Source: Cohnella sp. OV330 (GTDB lineage Bacteria; Bacillota; Bacilli; Paenibacillales; Paenibacillaceae). From it: a stretch of DNA of 64,000 bases. Numbering within the stretch: position 1 is the stretch's first letter; each line of letters begins with the position of its first letter. The notes beneath the pieces were generated by a model. That model searched no databases and had not been told where the DNA came from. It worked only from the letters and a program-made list of their open reading frames with translations. Both the position numbers and the translations under genes were made by a program. Positions 26,969-36,800 of the stretch are shown here, piece by piece. Location of the stretch: the NCBI RefSeq assembly GCF_900112065.1, contig NZ_FOKE01000003.1, positions 330,018-394,017 on the forward strand, given 5' to 3'.

Positions 26969-27849
26969 TATTCCACTTCCCTTTTGCGGAGAAACGCGAG
27001 AATGCCCAGCGTGAGAATCATGATGATCGCGGTCGTCACGAGGCCGACGGCGGAGGAATAGCCCAGGTAGCCCTGGCCAAAGCTCTTGTACAGGAACGTG
27101 CCGAGTACCTGCGTCGCGTCCGCGGGGCCGCCGTTCGTCGTGCCGTACACTTGGGCGAACACCTTAAGGCCGGAGATGATGCTGAAAATGACGGTGATGT
27201 TGATCGACTGCATCAGCAGCGGCAGCGTAATATGGAGCGTCTGCTTGAATTTCGAGGCGCCGTCGATGCTCGCGGCCTCGTAATATTCCTTGGAGATCGA
27301 CTGAAGGCCGGCGATGAAGATGCACATGTTGAAGCCGGTCCACTGCCACACTTCCATGAAGGAGATCGAGGTCATGGCGATCTTGGGATCGAACAGCCAG
27401 TCGTTGGCCAGGCCGCCGAGGCCGACGGCCCGCAGTCCTTCGTTCAGTATGCCGTTCGACGGATTGTAAATGGCGACGAATACGATGGCGACGACGATCG
27501 AGCTGATCGTGATCGGCAGGAAGATGACGGAGCGCAAATAATTATTGTAGCGCGAGGGCTTGTGCACGAGCAGCGCCAGCAAGAAGCCCAGCACGTTTTT
27601 GACGATGACCGTGAGGATCGCGAAGTAAAACGTATTCTTGATGGCCGTGAGAAAGTTGGCCTCCGTGAAGAGGCGCTCGAAGTTGTCGAGTCCGTTGAAG
27701 CGGATGTCGTCGAAATAAAAAAGCGACCAGTCCGTGAAGCCGAGAACGAAGCTGGCGATGTTCGGCAAGATGAAGAAGACGAGAAACAGGATAAAGGCCG
27801 GCATGACGAACCAGGCGGAATAATAGCGGGACATGCTGCGGGATCTCAT
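26965..27849 (-). CDS. ABC sugar permease, MalF type (second importer)
   Basis: 294 residues with six membrane spans and the EAA loop (YEAASIDGASKFKQTLHITL) near residue 190. It starts 170 bp after the binding-protein gene, beyond a GC-rich hairpin, and is coupled to the next permease by ATG/stop overlap. A second Met at position 6 could also serve as start. Confidence 0.92.
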   Translation of the reverse strand: MRSRSMSRYYSAWFVMPAFILFLVFFILPNIASFVLGFTDWSLFYFDDIRFNGLDNFERLFTEANFLTAIKNTFYFAILTVIVKNVLGFLLALLVHKPSRYNNYLRSVIFLPITISSIVVAIVFVAIYNPSNGILNEGLRAVGLGGLANDWLFDPKIAMTSISFMEVWQWTGFNMCIFIAGLQSISKEYYEAASIDGASKFKQTLHITLPLLMQSINITVIFSIISGLKVFAQVYGTTNGGPADATQVLGTFLYKSFGQGYLGYSSAVGLVTTAIIMILTLGILAFLRKREVEY

Positions 27850-27913
27850 GGCAACTACCTTCTTCGTTCGTGGATTGGGAACATGGTGCGGGACCGGGTG
27901 CGCCCGTCAGAAG

Positions 27914-27945
27914 CCCCTGCCCGCGCGCGGACGCGGAGGCAGGGG
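27914..27945 (-). other. Intercistronic hairpin, second importer operon
   Basis: CCCCTGCC (27914-27921) pairs with GGCAGGGG (27938-27945) between the binding-protein and permease genes. There is no T-run; it is the same position as the hairpins at 4651 and 58809. Confidence 0.65.
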
Positions 27946-27973
27946 ATGCGAGCAGATCGGAGCGGGCGGCATC

Positions 27974-28015
27974 GTCAGATCAACAACGTCAGATAGAAAT
28001 TGTCAGATCGGCAAC
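27974..28015. repeat. Three tandem 14-bp repeats
   Basis: GTCAGAT recurs at 27974, 27988 and 28002, giving three 14-bp units, just downstream of the binding-protein stop codon. It is a small local duplication of unknown meaning. Confidence 0.6.
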
Positions 28016-28019
28016 GTCG

Positions 28020-29411
28020 TCAGAATCCGGCCAGTCTCCGCGCCTTGGCGTCGTCGGCGTAGGCCTTGTACCAGGCGTCGAGCGTATCCTTGACCGGTTT
28101 GCCCGCGAACAGGCCTTGGATCTGCTCGTTGAAGCGTCCGTAGAACGGGTCGAGCTTCGGCGCGCCGCCGAAGCGCTGCGCGGTGAAGTCCGCCAGGCGC
28201 GGCAGGCTCTCGGCGTACCCGTTCATTTCCTCGTTGAAGGGGCTCATTTTGAGGTCGTAGCCGAGGTCCTTGTACGGCGCGGAGCCCGGGGACAGCTCGT
28301 AGTACTTGGTCAGCACCGGCTGCGAGAGGACGGTATTGACGAATTGCTTGGCCAGATCCAGATTGTCGCTGGCCGCGCTGACCGACATGTAGGTGGACGA
28401 TTGGCCGTACAGCACGTAGCCGTCTTTTTCGTCGTCCCACAGCGGCGTGTAGGTCATGCCGATGTCGCCGACCTTGTCCGGGTAGTTCTGGGACAGCGCC
28501 GCGTAGGTGGAGCTCATCTGCGCGTAGAAGGCGGCTTTGCCGTTCACGAGCGCCTCCTGGGCCATCGCGTCGGTAGCGGACATGTAGTCGTCGTTGATCA
28601 GCTTCTTGTCCTTGAGCGAGAGGACGTTGTCGAACAGCTTGACCAGCTTCGCGTTGTCGGACGGCTTGGCCTCGTTCGCGATCATGTTGTCGACGAACGA
28701 CTCGTCGTTCACGAGCGGCGCGGTCATCGTCGTCAGCAGCAGAATCTGCGCGGTCCATACTTCTTTGTTGGAAATGTAGACTGGCGTGACGCCCTTGGCT
28801 TTGATTTTCTCGGCTGCGGCGACGAAGTCGGCGTAGTTTTTGATCGGAAGCGTCACGCCGGCGTCCTGGAGTACCTTCTTGTTGTAAAGGAGGCCCATGT
28901 TGGACTCGCCGCCGAGCGGCGCCTTCAGCACCTCGCCTTTGTCGTTGACGGTGAGCGGCTTGGTCGTTTCGGTGATCTTGTCGACCCAGTCGCCTTGAAG
29001 CGGCGCGAGATCCTTCGCCGATACGTCCGTCATGCCGAAGTTATGGATGATGATGTCGCCGGCGTTGCCCGTGGCGAGCTTCGTATTCACGATGTTCAGC
29101 ATCTGGTCGTCGGGGAAAATGTCGTACTTGATCTTCACGCCGAGCTGGTCGGCGGCCGCCTGCATCGTCGTCTTCAGCGTATCGGGGCCGTAGTCGCCAG
29201 AGCTCATCATGATGGTGAGCGTCTTGCCGGCATTGTCCGATGAGGCGCTTGCGGGCGCCGATGCCGATGCCGAGGCCGATGCCGGAGTCGAGGCGGAGCC
29301 GGAGACTGCGGGGCTAGCCGCGTTGCCGTTGTTGTTGGAGTTGGAACAACCGGCGGCGAGCGTGGCGAGCATCGCGGCGGCGATTAGGGGAATGACGCGT
29401 TTTTTTTTCAT
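28020..29411 (-). CDS. ABC sugar transporter, solute-binding lipoprotein (second importer)
   Basis: 463 residues. The lipobox LAAGC (Cys22) is followed by an Asn/Ser/Ala linker and a family 1 binding domain (MGLLYNKKVLQDAGV, FYAQMSSTYAALS). First gene of the operon binding protein, permease, permease, YesM, YesN, AraC. Its promoter (29487-29515) carries a catabolite-repression-like site. The long AGGGAGG ribosome site just upstream fits high expression. Ligand unknown. Confidence 0.92.
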   Translation of the reverse strand: MKKKRVIPLIAAAMLATLAAGCSNSNNNGNAASPAVSGSASTPASASASASAPASASSDNAGKTLTIMMSSGDYGPDTLKTTMQAAADQLGVKIKYDIFPDDQMLNIVNTKLATGNAGDIIIHNFGMTDVSAKDLAPLQGDWVDKITETTKPLTVNDKGEVLKAPLGGESNMGLLYNKKVLQDAGVTLPIKNYADFVAAAEKIKAKGVTPVYISNKEVWTAQILLLTTMTAPLVNDESFVDNMIANEAKPSDNAKLVKLFDNVLSLKDKKLINDDYMSATDAMAQEALVNGKAAFYAQMSSTYAALSQNYPDKVGDIGMTYTPLWDDEKDGYVLYGQSSTYMSVSAASDNLDLAKQFVNTVLSQPVLTKYYELSPGSAPYKDLGYDLKMSPFNEEMNGYAESLPRLADFTAQRFGGAPKLDPFYGRFNEQIQGLFAGKPVKDTLDAWYKAYADDAKARRLAGF

Positions 29412-29436
29412 GGACGATCGGATCCTCCCTTTTATG

Positions 29437-29515
29437 TGTAAGCGCTTAATCGGTGTCGGTACGGCGTCCCGCAGCTGACACGACCCATTATAGCCCAGCT
29501 ATGAAAGCGCTTGAA
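29437..29515 (-). promoter_or_regulatory. Promoter with two cre-like sites, second importer operon
   Basis: On the reverse strand TTCAAG (-35, 29510-29515) and TATAAT (-10, 29487-29492) are 17 bp apart. A cre-like word (TGAAAGCGCTTGAA, 29502-29515) covers the -35, and a second (TGTAAGCGCTTAAT, 29437-29450) lies downstream of the start region. Each departs from the CcpA consensus at one position. This fits glucose repression by CcpA. The A-tract boxes of the other promoters are absent. Confidence 0.65.
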
Positions 29516-29630
29516 ATGGACGCGATTTCGATAAAAAATAGACTAATTTTGCAACTTGGGCATTCGTGCCGTTCCGCCGTTGACTTCGATTTTGGCCGGT
29601 GTTACTAATGGATTTGAAAGGGTGATCACG

Positions 29631-30740
29631 ATGGAAAAAACGAAAATCGGCATCATCGGCTGCGGCGCGATCAGCGCCATCTACCTTGAGAACTGCACGA
29701 AGATGTTCGGCGTCCTCGAGGTGGCGGCCGTCGCGGACCTGGTACCGGAGCTGGCCAGGCGGCGGGCTGACGAATACGGCATTCCCAAGGCATGTACGGT
29801 AGAGGAACTGCTCGCGGACCCCGCTATCGAGATTGTCGTCAATCTGACCGCGCCTCATGCGCACACGGCCGTCAACCTGCAGATTCTCGAAGCCGGCAAG
29901 CACGCGTACGCGGAAAAGCCGTTCGCCCTGAACCGGGAAGACGCGGATCTGGTCCTGCGAACGGCGGAAGCGAAAGGCCTCCGCGTCGGCAGCGCGCCGG
30001 ATACGTTCCTGGGCGCCGGCCTTCAGACCTGCCGCAAGCTCATCGACGGAGGCTGGATCGGCACGCCATACGCGGCGAGCGGCCAGATTCTGATGGGCAA
30101 CGTCTACGACGGCATGCATCCGAACCTCCCGAATTTTCTGAAGCTCGGCTGGGATCCGCTGTTCGACATGGCTCCGTATTATATCACGGCGATGGTCAAC
30201 CTGCTGGGGCCCGTGCGCAAGGTGAGCGGCTCGGTCGGACAGGTGAACCGCAGCCTGACCGTCGCGAATCCGCATTCGCCGCGCTTCGGCGAGACGGTGC
30301 CGGTCGAGGCGCCGATGCACGCGTCGGCCACGCTCGACTTCGAGAGCGGCGCGATCGCCACGCTGCAGGCCGGCAAGGAAAGCTTCGGCTATTCGCCGCG
30401 GCTGGAGATCTACGGCACCGAAGGCATTCTGTACGTCCCGGATCCGAACAACTTCGACGGTCAGATCCGGCTGCTCCAGCCCGACGGCCGAACGAGCGAG
30501 CTGCCGTTCACGCACGGCTTCGCGGACAACAGCCGCGGCGTCGGGCTCGCCGACATGGCCTACGCGATCCGGTCGGGCAGACCGCATCGGGCGAGCGGCC
30601 GGCTGGCGCGGCACGTGCTGGACGTCACGCTCGGCGTTTTCGATTCGTCGCGCGAGGAGCGCCACGTCGCCGTGGAGGCGAAGTGCGAGCGGCCGGCGCC
30701 GCTGCCGCTGGGCTTGAAGTACGGCGCGCTGGACCGATAA
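29631..30740 (+). CDS. Gfo/Idh/MocA-family NAD(P)-dependent oxidoreductase
   Basis: 369 residues from an ATG with AAAGGGTGA upstream. The N-terminal Rossmann fold (IGIIGCGAISAIYLENC) binds NAD(P), the AEKPFALN motif is the catalytic-lysine signature, and the C-terminal part is the GFO_IDH_MocA_C sheet. Members oxidise or reduce sugars, inositols or sugar acids. It heads an operon with two sugar isomerase/epimerase genes and another Gfo/Idh gene, so it probably acts in a sugar-acid or keto-sugar route in the cytoplasm. The upstream region (29531-29568) contains one A-tract half-site like those at 3137 but no clear -10. Confidence 0.88.
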   Translation: MEKTKIGIIGCGAISAIYLENCTKMFGVLEVAAVADLVPELARRRADEYGIPKACTVEELLADPAIEIVVNLTAPHAHTAVNLQILEAGKHAYAEKPFALNREDADLVLRTAEAKGLRVGSAPDTFLGAGLQTCRKLIDGGWIGTPYAASGQILMGNVYDGMHPNLPNFLKLGWDPLFDMAPYYITAMVNLLGPVRKVSGSVGQVNRSLTVANPHSPRFGETVPVEAPMHASATLDFESGAIATLQAGKESFGYSPRLEIYGTEGILYVPDPNNFDGQIRLLQPDGRTSELPFTHGFADNSRGVGLADMAYAIRSGRPHRASGRLARHVLDVTLGVFDSSREERHVAVEAKCERPAPLPLGLKYGALDR

Positions 30741-30809
30741 GGACGATTTGTCGCATACGGCTGCCGGACTTCGCCATTTTCCAATAATCTCGTTAAGGAC
30801 GTGAATCAT

Positions 30810-31562
30810 ATGGCATTCCCCGTTGCTTTGCAACCGTTTACCATTCGCGAAGAACTCGATCGCGATTACCTCGGCGCCTTCGAGCGCGTCGCGCGGATCG
30901 GCTATGCCGCGGTCGAGATCGGCCCGCCGCCTGCGGGCATCGAAATCGCCGATATGAAGGCGAGATTCGATCGAATCGGCCTCCAGGTGATCAGCGCCCA
31001 TGCCGGGATCGAGCAGCTGACGGACGGGCTGGACTCGCTCGCGGACTTCCTGAAGCTGTTCGGCGCCAAGTACGCCGTGCTGTCGCATCGCTTCGACACG
31101 CGCGAGGAGGTGCTCGAGAGCGCCGCGCTGTTCAACCGGATCGGCGAAGCCTGCCGGGCGCGCGGGCTGCAATTTTTGTATCACAACCACGACTGGGAGT
31201 TCGTCCGGTTCGGCGAAGAGACGGCGCTGGACCTGCTCCTGCGGGAGACCGATCCGGAGCTGGTGAAGATGGAGCTGGACGTCTATTGGGCGAAAATAGG
31301 CGGCGTCGAGCCGGCTGCTTACTTGCGCGGTCTTCGCGGGCGCTGCCCGCTGCTCCACGTCAAGGACATGGAGCCGGGGGATGAGCAGTTCTTCGCCGAG
31401 GTAGGCGAAGGGATTCTCGACTTCGGCGATATTTTGAAGGCGGCCGAGGAAGCGGGGACCGAATGGCTCGTCGTCGAGCAGGATCATTGCCGTAGGCCCG
31501 TCTTCGACTGCATCGAGACGAGCTACCGCAATCTGCAGCGGATGGGCGCGGTTCGTACGTGA
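30810..31562 (+). CDS. Sugar phosphate isomerase/epimerase (IolE-like TIM barrel)
   Basis: 250 residues. The xylose-isomerase-like AP-endonuclease-2 fold is recognised from VEIGPPPAG, YHNHDWEF (His metal ligand), MELDVYW (metal-binding Glu) and the C-terminal VVEQDH. It isomerises or epimerises a sugar or keto-sugar using a divalent metal. ATG 30810 is chosen over GTG 30801 since AAGGACG is then about 10 nt upstream. Its stop lies immediately before the next gene. Confidence 0.85.
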   Translation: MAFPVALQPFTIREELDRDYLGAFERVARIGYAAVEIGPPPAGIEIADMKARFDRIGLQVISAHAGIEQLTDGLDSLADFLKLFGAKYAVLSHRFDTREEVLESAALFNRIGEACRARGLQFLYHNHDWEFVRFGEETALDLLLRETDPELVKMELDVYWAKIGGVEPAAYLRGLRGRCPLLHVKDMEPGDEQFFAEVGEGILDFGDILKAAEEAGTEWLVVEQDHCRRPVFDCIETSYRNLQRMGAVRT

Positions 31563-31564
31563 GC

Positions 31565-32866
31565 ATGAGGATGGAAGAGTGCGGGCAGGTCGGAGAGAGT
31601 GGGAAAGTCGGCGCAAGTGGGCAGGTTGAAGAGAGCGGGCGAGTCGAAGAGAGCGAGCAGATCGAAGAGAACGGGCAGGTTAGTGCAAGAGGAGAGAGCG
31701 CACGGATCGGTGCAAGCGGGCAGGTTGAGGAGAGCGGGCGGAGTGAAGCGGGTGAGCGGGTGCGCGAGAGCGGAGAGATTGGCGTCGGCCTGATTGGCTA
31801 CGGCTACGCGGGGCGCACCTTCCACGCGCCGGTCATCGCGTCCGTGCCGGGGCTCGCGCTGCGCGCGGTCGTGGAGCGCAGCGGGGACCGGTCCAAGGAA
31901 CGGTACCCCTGGATCCGCGTCGCGAAGGACGTCGCAGAACTGTACGACGATCCGACGATCGACCTGGTCGTCATCGCGACGCCCAGCACGGACCATGTCC
32001 GCTTCGCGCGCGAAGCGCTGGCGGCGGGCAAGCATGTCGTCGTCGAGAAGCCGATGACGACGACGGCATCCGAGGCCGACGCGCTCATCGCGCTGGCGAA
32101 GGCGCAAGGGCGGATGCTGAGCGTGTTCCACAACCGCAGATGGGACGGCGACTTCCTCACGGTCCGGTCGCTGCTCGGGCAAGGGCTGCTCGGTCGTCCG
32201 GTCGCTTGCGAGCTGCGCTGGGACGGTTACGATCCGGTCTTCGTCCCCGGCAATTGGCGGGAAGGCGGCGGCCCGGGCACGGGCGTGTTCTACGATTTAG
32301 GCGTGCATTTGCTAGATCAAGCGCTCAGTCTGTTCGGCATGCCGGATGCGATCCGGGGGGAGATCCGCTCGGTGCGGGAAGGCGCGGCGGCGGCGGACTC
32401 GTTCGAGGTCGAGCTGTCGTACCGGGACGGGCTGCGCGTGCTGCTCGGCTCCTCCCGGTTCGCCCGGGAGCCGAGGCCGCGATACGCGTTGTACGGGACG
32501 GCCGGCTCGTATGTTAAGTTCGGCACGGACCCGCAGGAGGCGGCGCTGATCGGCGGCGCGCGTCCCGGGGCGCCAGGCTGGGGCCGGGAGGATACGGCAC
32601 AGTGGGGCCGGCTGAACGCGCAAGTCGGAGGCCTCCGCGTGGAAGGCCTTGTCGAGACGCTGCCGGGCGTCTATCAGGATTACTATCGGAATGTTTACGA
32701 TCATCTGTCCACCGGAGCCGAGCTCGCGGTCAAGGCGGAGCAAGCGCGCGACGCGATCCGGCTGATCGAACTGGCGCTGCGCAGCAGCGAGGAACGAAGG
32801 ACGCTGCCGGTCGCCGGGGTGACGGCTGCGAAAAGTAGAGGGGAGGAACAACATGTTTCCATTTAA
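31565..32866 (+). CDS. Gfo/Idh/MocA-family oxidoreductase with repetitive N-terminus
   Basis: 433 residues from ATG 31565, which lies 2 bp after the previous stop. The real enzyme begins near residue 72 with IGVGLIGYGYAGRTFHAP, the Rossmann nucleotide site; VVEKPMTTT carries the catalytic lysine. The first about 70 residues are degenerate six-residue repeats of the type GQVEES, encoded by an 18-bp minisatellite. GTG at 31760, with GGGTGAGCGG just upstream, would give a normal-length protein (about 368 residues) and may be the true start. It overlaps the next gene by 14 bp, showing tight coupling. Confidence 0.85.
   Translation: MRMEECGQVGESGKVGASGQVEESGRVEESEQIEENGQVSARGESARIGASGQVEESGRSEAGERVRESGEIGVGLIGYGYAGRTFHAPVIASVPGLALRAVVERSGDRSKERYPWIRVAKDVAELYDDPTIDLVVIATPSTDHVRFAREALAAGKHVVVEKPMTTTASEADALIALAKAQGRMLSVFHNRRWDGDFLTVRSLLGQGLLGRPVACELRWDGYDPVFVPGNWREGGGPGTGVFYDLGVHLLDQALSLFGMPDAIRGEIRSVREGAAAADSFEVELSYRDGLRVLLGSSRFAREPRPRYALYGTAGSYVKFGTDPQEAALIGGARPGAPGWGREDTAQWGRLNAQVGGLRVEGLVETLPGVYQDYYRNVYDHLSTGAELAVKAEQARDAIRLIELALRSSEERRTLPVAGVTAAKSRGEEQHVSI
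31583..31780 (+). repeat. Degenerate 18-bp minisatellite in the 5' part of a Gfo/Idh gene
   Basis: Units of the form GGGCAGGTTGAAGAGAGC start at 31583, 31601, 31619, 31637, 31655 and 31673, then continue with drifted spacing to about 31780. Because the unit is a multiple of three, all forward frames stay open here. Confidence 0.75.
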
Positions 32867-33689
32867 AGCGGCGTTGAACGCATCGACCCTGTTCCCGTTC
32901 GAGCTTGAAGTGCCGGAGCAGATCGCCGTCGCTGCGAGGGCGGGCTATGGAGGGATCGAGCTATGGGTGCCGCAGATCGAGACGTATCTGGCAAGCGGTG
33001 GAACGGTCGAAGCGTTAAAAAATTGCCTGGACGAGAACGGGATCGCCTTCCCGAACGCAATCGCCTTCTTCAAATGGGCGGACGAGGACGAAGCTGTTCG
33101 CGAAGCGGCCTTTGCGCAGGCCGAGCGGGAAATGCGGCTGCTGGCGGCGCTGGGCTGCGCCGCGGTGGCCGCCCCGCCGTTCGGCGAAGTCGGGCGAGTC
33201 TCGGCGGAGGAGCTGGCCGCGAGGTTCGCCCGCTTGGTCGAGCTCGGGCGGCGCGTCGGCGTCGAGCCGTACCTGGAGTTCTGGGGGCGTGCGCCGAAGC
33301 TGTCGAGGTTAGCCGAGGCCCGAGACATCCTCAGCCGGAGCGGCGTCGCGGAAGGCAAGCTACTGCTCGACCCGTTCCACATGTACACGGGCGGGAGCGA
33401 GATGGCCGAGCTGGGCACGCTGACGGGCGCCGAGGTCGGCATCTGCCACGCCAACGATTACCCTGCCTCGCCCGGCCGGGAGACGATCGGCGATGGGGAC
33501 CGCGTATTCCCCGGCGAGGGCGTTGCTCCGTTGCGGGAAGCGGCGGAGCTCCTGCACCGGATCGGGTACGAGGGCTATTTGTCCCTGGAGCTGTTCGTCA
33601 CCGACTTCGGCGGGCTGAGCGCCGACGAAGCGGCGAGCCGGGGGCTGCAGTCGATGAGGGAAGCGTTCGACGTGGTGACGGAGGACTGA
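32853..33689 (+). CDS. Sugar phosphate isomerase/epimerase
   Basis: 278 residues, xylose-isomerase-like TIM barrel (GYGGIELWVP near residue 31, YLEFWG, LLDPFHMY, CHANDYP, YLSLELF), with the His, Asp and Glu residues expected to bind the metal. A strong GGGGAGG ribosome site lies inside the end of the previous gene; the 14-bp overlap implies translational coupling. Together with the other three genes of the operon it suggests conversion of an oxidised sugar through a keto intermediate. No terminator is visible after it. Confidence 0.86.
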   Translation: MFPFKAALNASTLFPFELEVPEQIAVAARAGYGGIELWVPQIETYLASGGTVEALKNCLDENGIAFPNAIAFFKWADEDEAVREAAFAQAEREMRLLAALGCAAVAAPPFGEVGRVSAEELAARFARLVELGRRVGVEPYLEFWGRAPKLSRLAEARDILSRSGVAEGKLLLDPFHMYTGGSEMAELGTLTGAEVGICHANDYPASPGRETIGDGDRVFPGEGVAPLREAAELLHRIGYEGYLSLELFVTDFGGLSADEAASRGLQSMREAFDVVTED

Positions 33690-33853
33690 GGGGAGGATTC
33701 GGGAGCTGATGGCAAGGTGTGCGAGGCCGAGGTAGCCGAAAAAACCGGATAACGGCGCGTGGATTGCGGTGCGTAAGTCACGATAGTGTCGAAAAACGCT
33801 TATAGAAGGAGCGCCTGGGGCCGCGGCGGGTATGACTAAACGGTTCAGCAAAA

Positions 33854-33867
33854 TGTAAGCGATATCA
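33854..33867 (+). promoter_or_regulatory. Catabolite-responsive element (cre), exact consensus
   Basis: TGTAAGCGATATCA matches the CcpA operator consensus TGWAARCGNTWNCW at every position. It lies 27 bp before the ATG of the GH30 gene, in the place where CcpA binding would block transcription. The rest of 33690-33893 holds no gene and only a weak candidate promoter. Confidence 0.7.
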
Positions 33868-33893
33868 TCATACTTATCGAGGAGGCTTCGATT

Positions 33894-36800
33894 ATGTACT
33901 TGAAACGAACGTTACTCGCCGCGCTCGCGGCGCTGCTGGCACTTCCGCTCGTCCTGCTCGCCCCGTCCTCCGCAGCCGCGGCCGGCGGCGGCTCCGTGCA
34001 GGTCGTCTACAGTTCCTACAACAACACGGACACGAACAACCGGCTGACAGCCCAGCCGAGCAAGTCGTTAACCGCTATCGACCAAACCTCCGCCGACGCT
34101 ACGATCGTCGTGGACCCGTCGATTACCTATCAGCCCTGGATCGGCTTCGGCGGCTCGCTCGAGCACGACAGCATTTGGGAGCTGAACCGGTTGTCCGCCG
34201 CCGACCGCTCTTCCGCGCTGCGAGCGCTGTTCGATCCCGCGACAGGCAACAACTACAACCTGATGAGGCTCGCGATCGCCTGCCCCGACTTCTGCCCGGA
34301 TTACGATACGAGCAAGCAGGAAAAGGGGTACTGGACGTACGACGACATGCCCGCCGGCCAGACCGATCCGACGCTGGCGCACTTTTCCGTCCAGCGCGAT
34401 ATCGACCTCGGCGTGTTCTCGATGCTGCAGGAGATTTTAACGATCAATCCGAGCGTCAAGTTTTATGCCTCTCTTTGGTCGCCGCCTGCCTGGATGAAGG
34501 ATAGTGGCTCGCTCCTCAACGGCGGCCACGTGAAGCCTGAATTTTACGGCGCGCTCGCGAACTACTACGTGAAGTATATTCAAGCCTACCGGGATCGCGG
34601 CATCCCGATCTATGCCGTCACGCTGCAAAACGAGCCTGCGATCTCCGTCGGATATCCGAGCACGCTCTGGACGACGGACGAGCAGATGAACTTCGCGCAG
34701 ACGCTCGGACAGATTTTTGCCGCGAATAATATCAAGACCAAGATCTGGGGACTCGACGACAACGAGCAGAATACGTTCGACTACGCCAAAACCCTGGCCA
34801 ATCCGGCGAGCGCGCAGTACGTGGAAGGCATGGGCTTCCACAATTACACGGGTCAGACCCTTTACCAGGGAACGCCGCTGCATGCCCAATATCCCGACAA
34901 AACGATGCATCTGACCGAGATTACGAACGGCGCGGCCAAGCTGATCGAGTACATGCGCAACTGGATGAGCAGCTACTCGTACTGGCTTACCTTCATCGAG
35001 TTCGTCAACCCCGGACCGGGACCCGGCTTCTGGCAAAACGAAAACCGCGATCCCGCGCAGGATCCGGACTTCTGGGTCGACTCGCAAGTATCCTGGACGG
35101 GCACGCCGGGGAGTAGCTCGTACAAGCTGAACGCCTGGTACTACACGTTCGGGCAATTCTCGCGCTTCATCCAGCCCGGAGCGGTCCGGATCGACAGCAC
35201 GGGCACGGTCGCGAGCGACGTCACGAACGTCGCCTTCCGCAATCCGGACGGCACGAACGTCGTCATCGTCGTGAACCGCCGGCCGAGCGACAAGAACGCG
35301 ACCGACATGAACACGTCCGCCAAGACGATCAAGCTGATCACGCCGGACGGGCAGATCGCCGACACGATCCCGGGCGATACGGTCGCGACGTACAAGTGGA
35401 CCTCCACGACGGGCGACGCGCTCCCCCGCGCCGAATGGACCTCCGCCGCTTCGAACACGAACGGCGCATTCACGGCCATGCAAGCCATCGACGGCAACGC
35501 GGAAACGTGGTGGACGAGCGGCGCCAACGAAGCGTCCGGGCAAACCTTCACGCTGAACCTGGGCTCGCAAAAGACCTTCGACCAAGTCACGCTGAACCTC
35601 GGAAAGCTGTCCGCCGACGTGCCGGCGAGCTACGTGCTGGGAACGTCCAATGACGGCACGAACTGGAGCGACGCGGCGACCGGCCACGGAACTTCGGGCA
35701 TGACCAATATCGGCTTCGCTTCGCTGACGGCGCAGTATATTCGCGTGCAGCTGACCGGCGCGGCCGCGCATTGGTGGAGCATCGCGGACGTCTCCGTCTA
35801 TGACGGCACGTCGGGCTTGCTCCCGCGAGCGGGCTGGACGGCATCGGCCTCGGCGACCGGCGGCGCCGACGCGGCGGCGAATGCGCTAGACGGCAATCCG
35901 GCGACGCGCTGGACGAACGGGACGGCCCAGGCGCCGGGCCAGTGGCTGCAGGTCGACATGGGCGCCGTGAGGAGCTTCAACAAGCTGTCGATCGACGCCG
36001 GGGCGAACGCTGGCGATTATGCGCGGGGCTACAGCGTCTCCGTGTCGGCCGACGGCGCGAACTGGAGCGCGCCCCTCGCAACAGGCATCGGCCGCGGCCA
36101 GACGATCGAGGCCTACGTGCCCACGCAGTCGGCCCGCTATATCAGAATCAGTCAGACGGGCACGGCGTCCAACTGGTGGACCGCCTCCGAACTTCGCGTT
36201 TACAAGGCCGCGCCGAGTCTGCTGGACCGGTCGGGTTGGACGGCGACGGCCTCCGTCTCGGCCGGGGACGGTCCGGCATCGGCCGCGCTCGACGGCAGCC
36301 TCTCGTCCCGCTGGGCGACGGGCGCGGCGCAGTCGTCAGGCCAGTGGTTCCGCGCCGACTTGGGCAAGATCCAATCCATCGCCGGCATCGCGCTGAACGC
36401 CGGATCCTTCGCCGGGGATTACCCGCGGGGCTACAAGGTCGACCTATCCCTCGACGGTACGAACTGGCAGACGGTCGCCGAGGGCGCGACGCCCGCGCAG
36501 GACGTCATGATCGCCTTCCCGACGAACTTCGCCCGGTACGTGAAGGTCACGCAGACGGGTTCGGCCAGCGCCAACTACTGGTCCATCGCGGAGTTCAACG
36601 TGTTCGGAGCCGCGCAATTCCCCTCCCCCGGCACCCGCCTTTCCCATGCCGGATGGACCGCGACAGCCTCCCATACCGAATCCGGCGGCAATCCGAACGT
36701 CGCCCTCGACGGCTGGCTGCAGGCGCCGCGCAATGCGCCCTACGACGGCTCGGTACCGATCGACAACGCGGTCTCAAGATGGACGTCCGGCAAGGCGCAG

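Noticed and set aside
29499..31616. 705-codon reverse-strand frame
   Set aside because: Opposes the Gfo/Idh and isomerase genes, which have clear motifs and ribosome sites.
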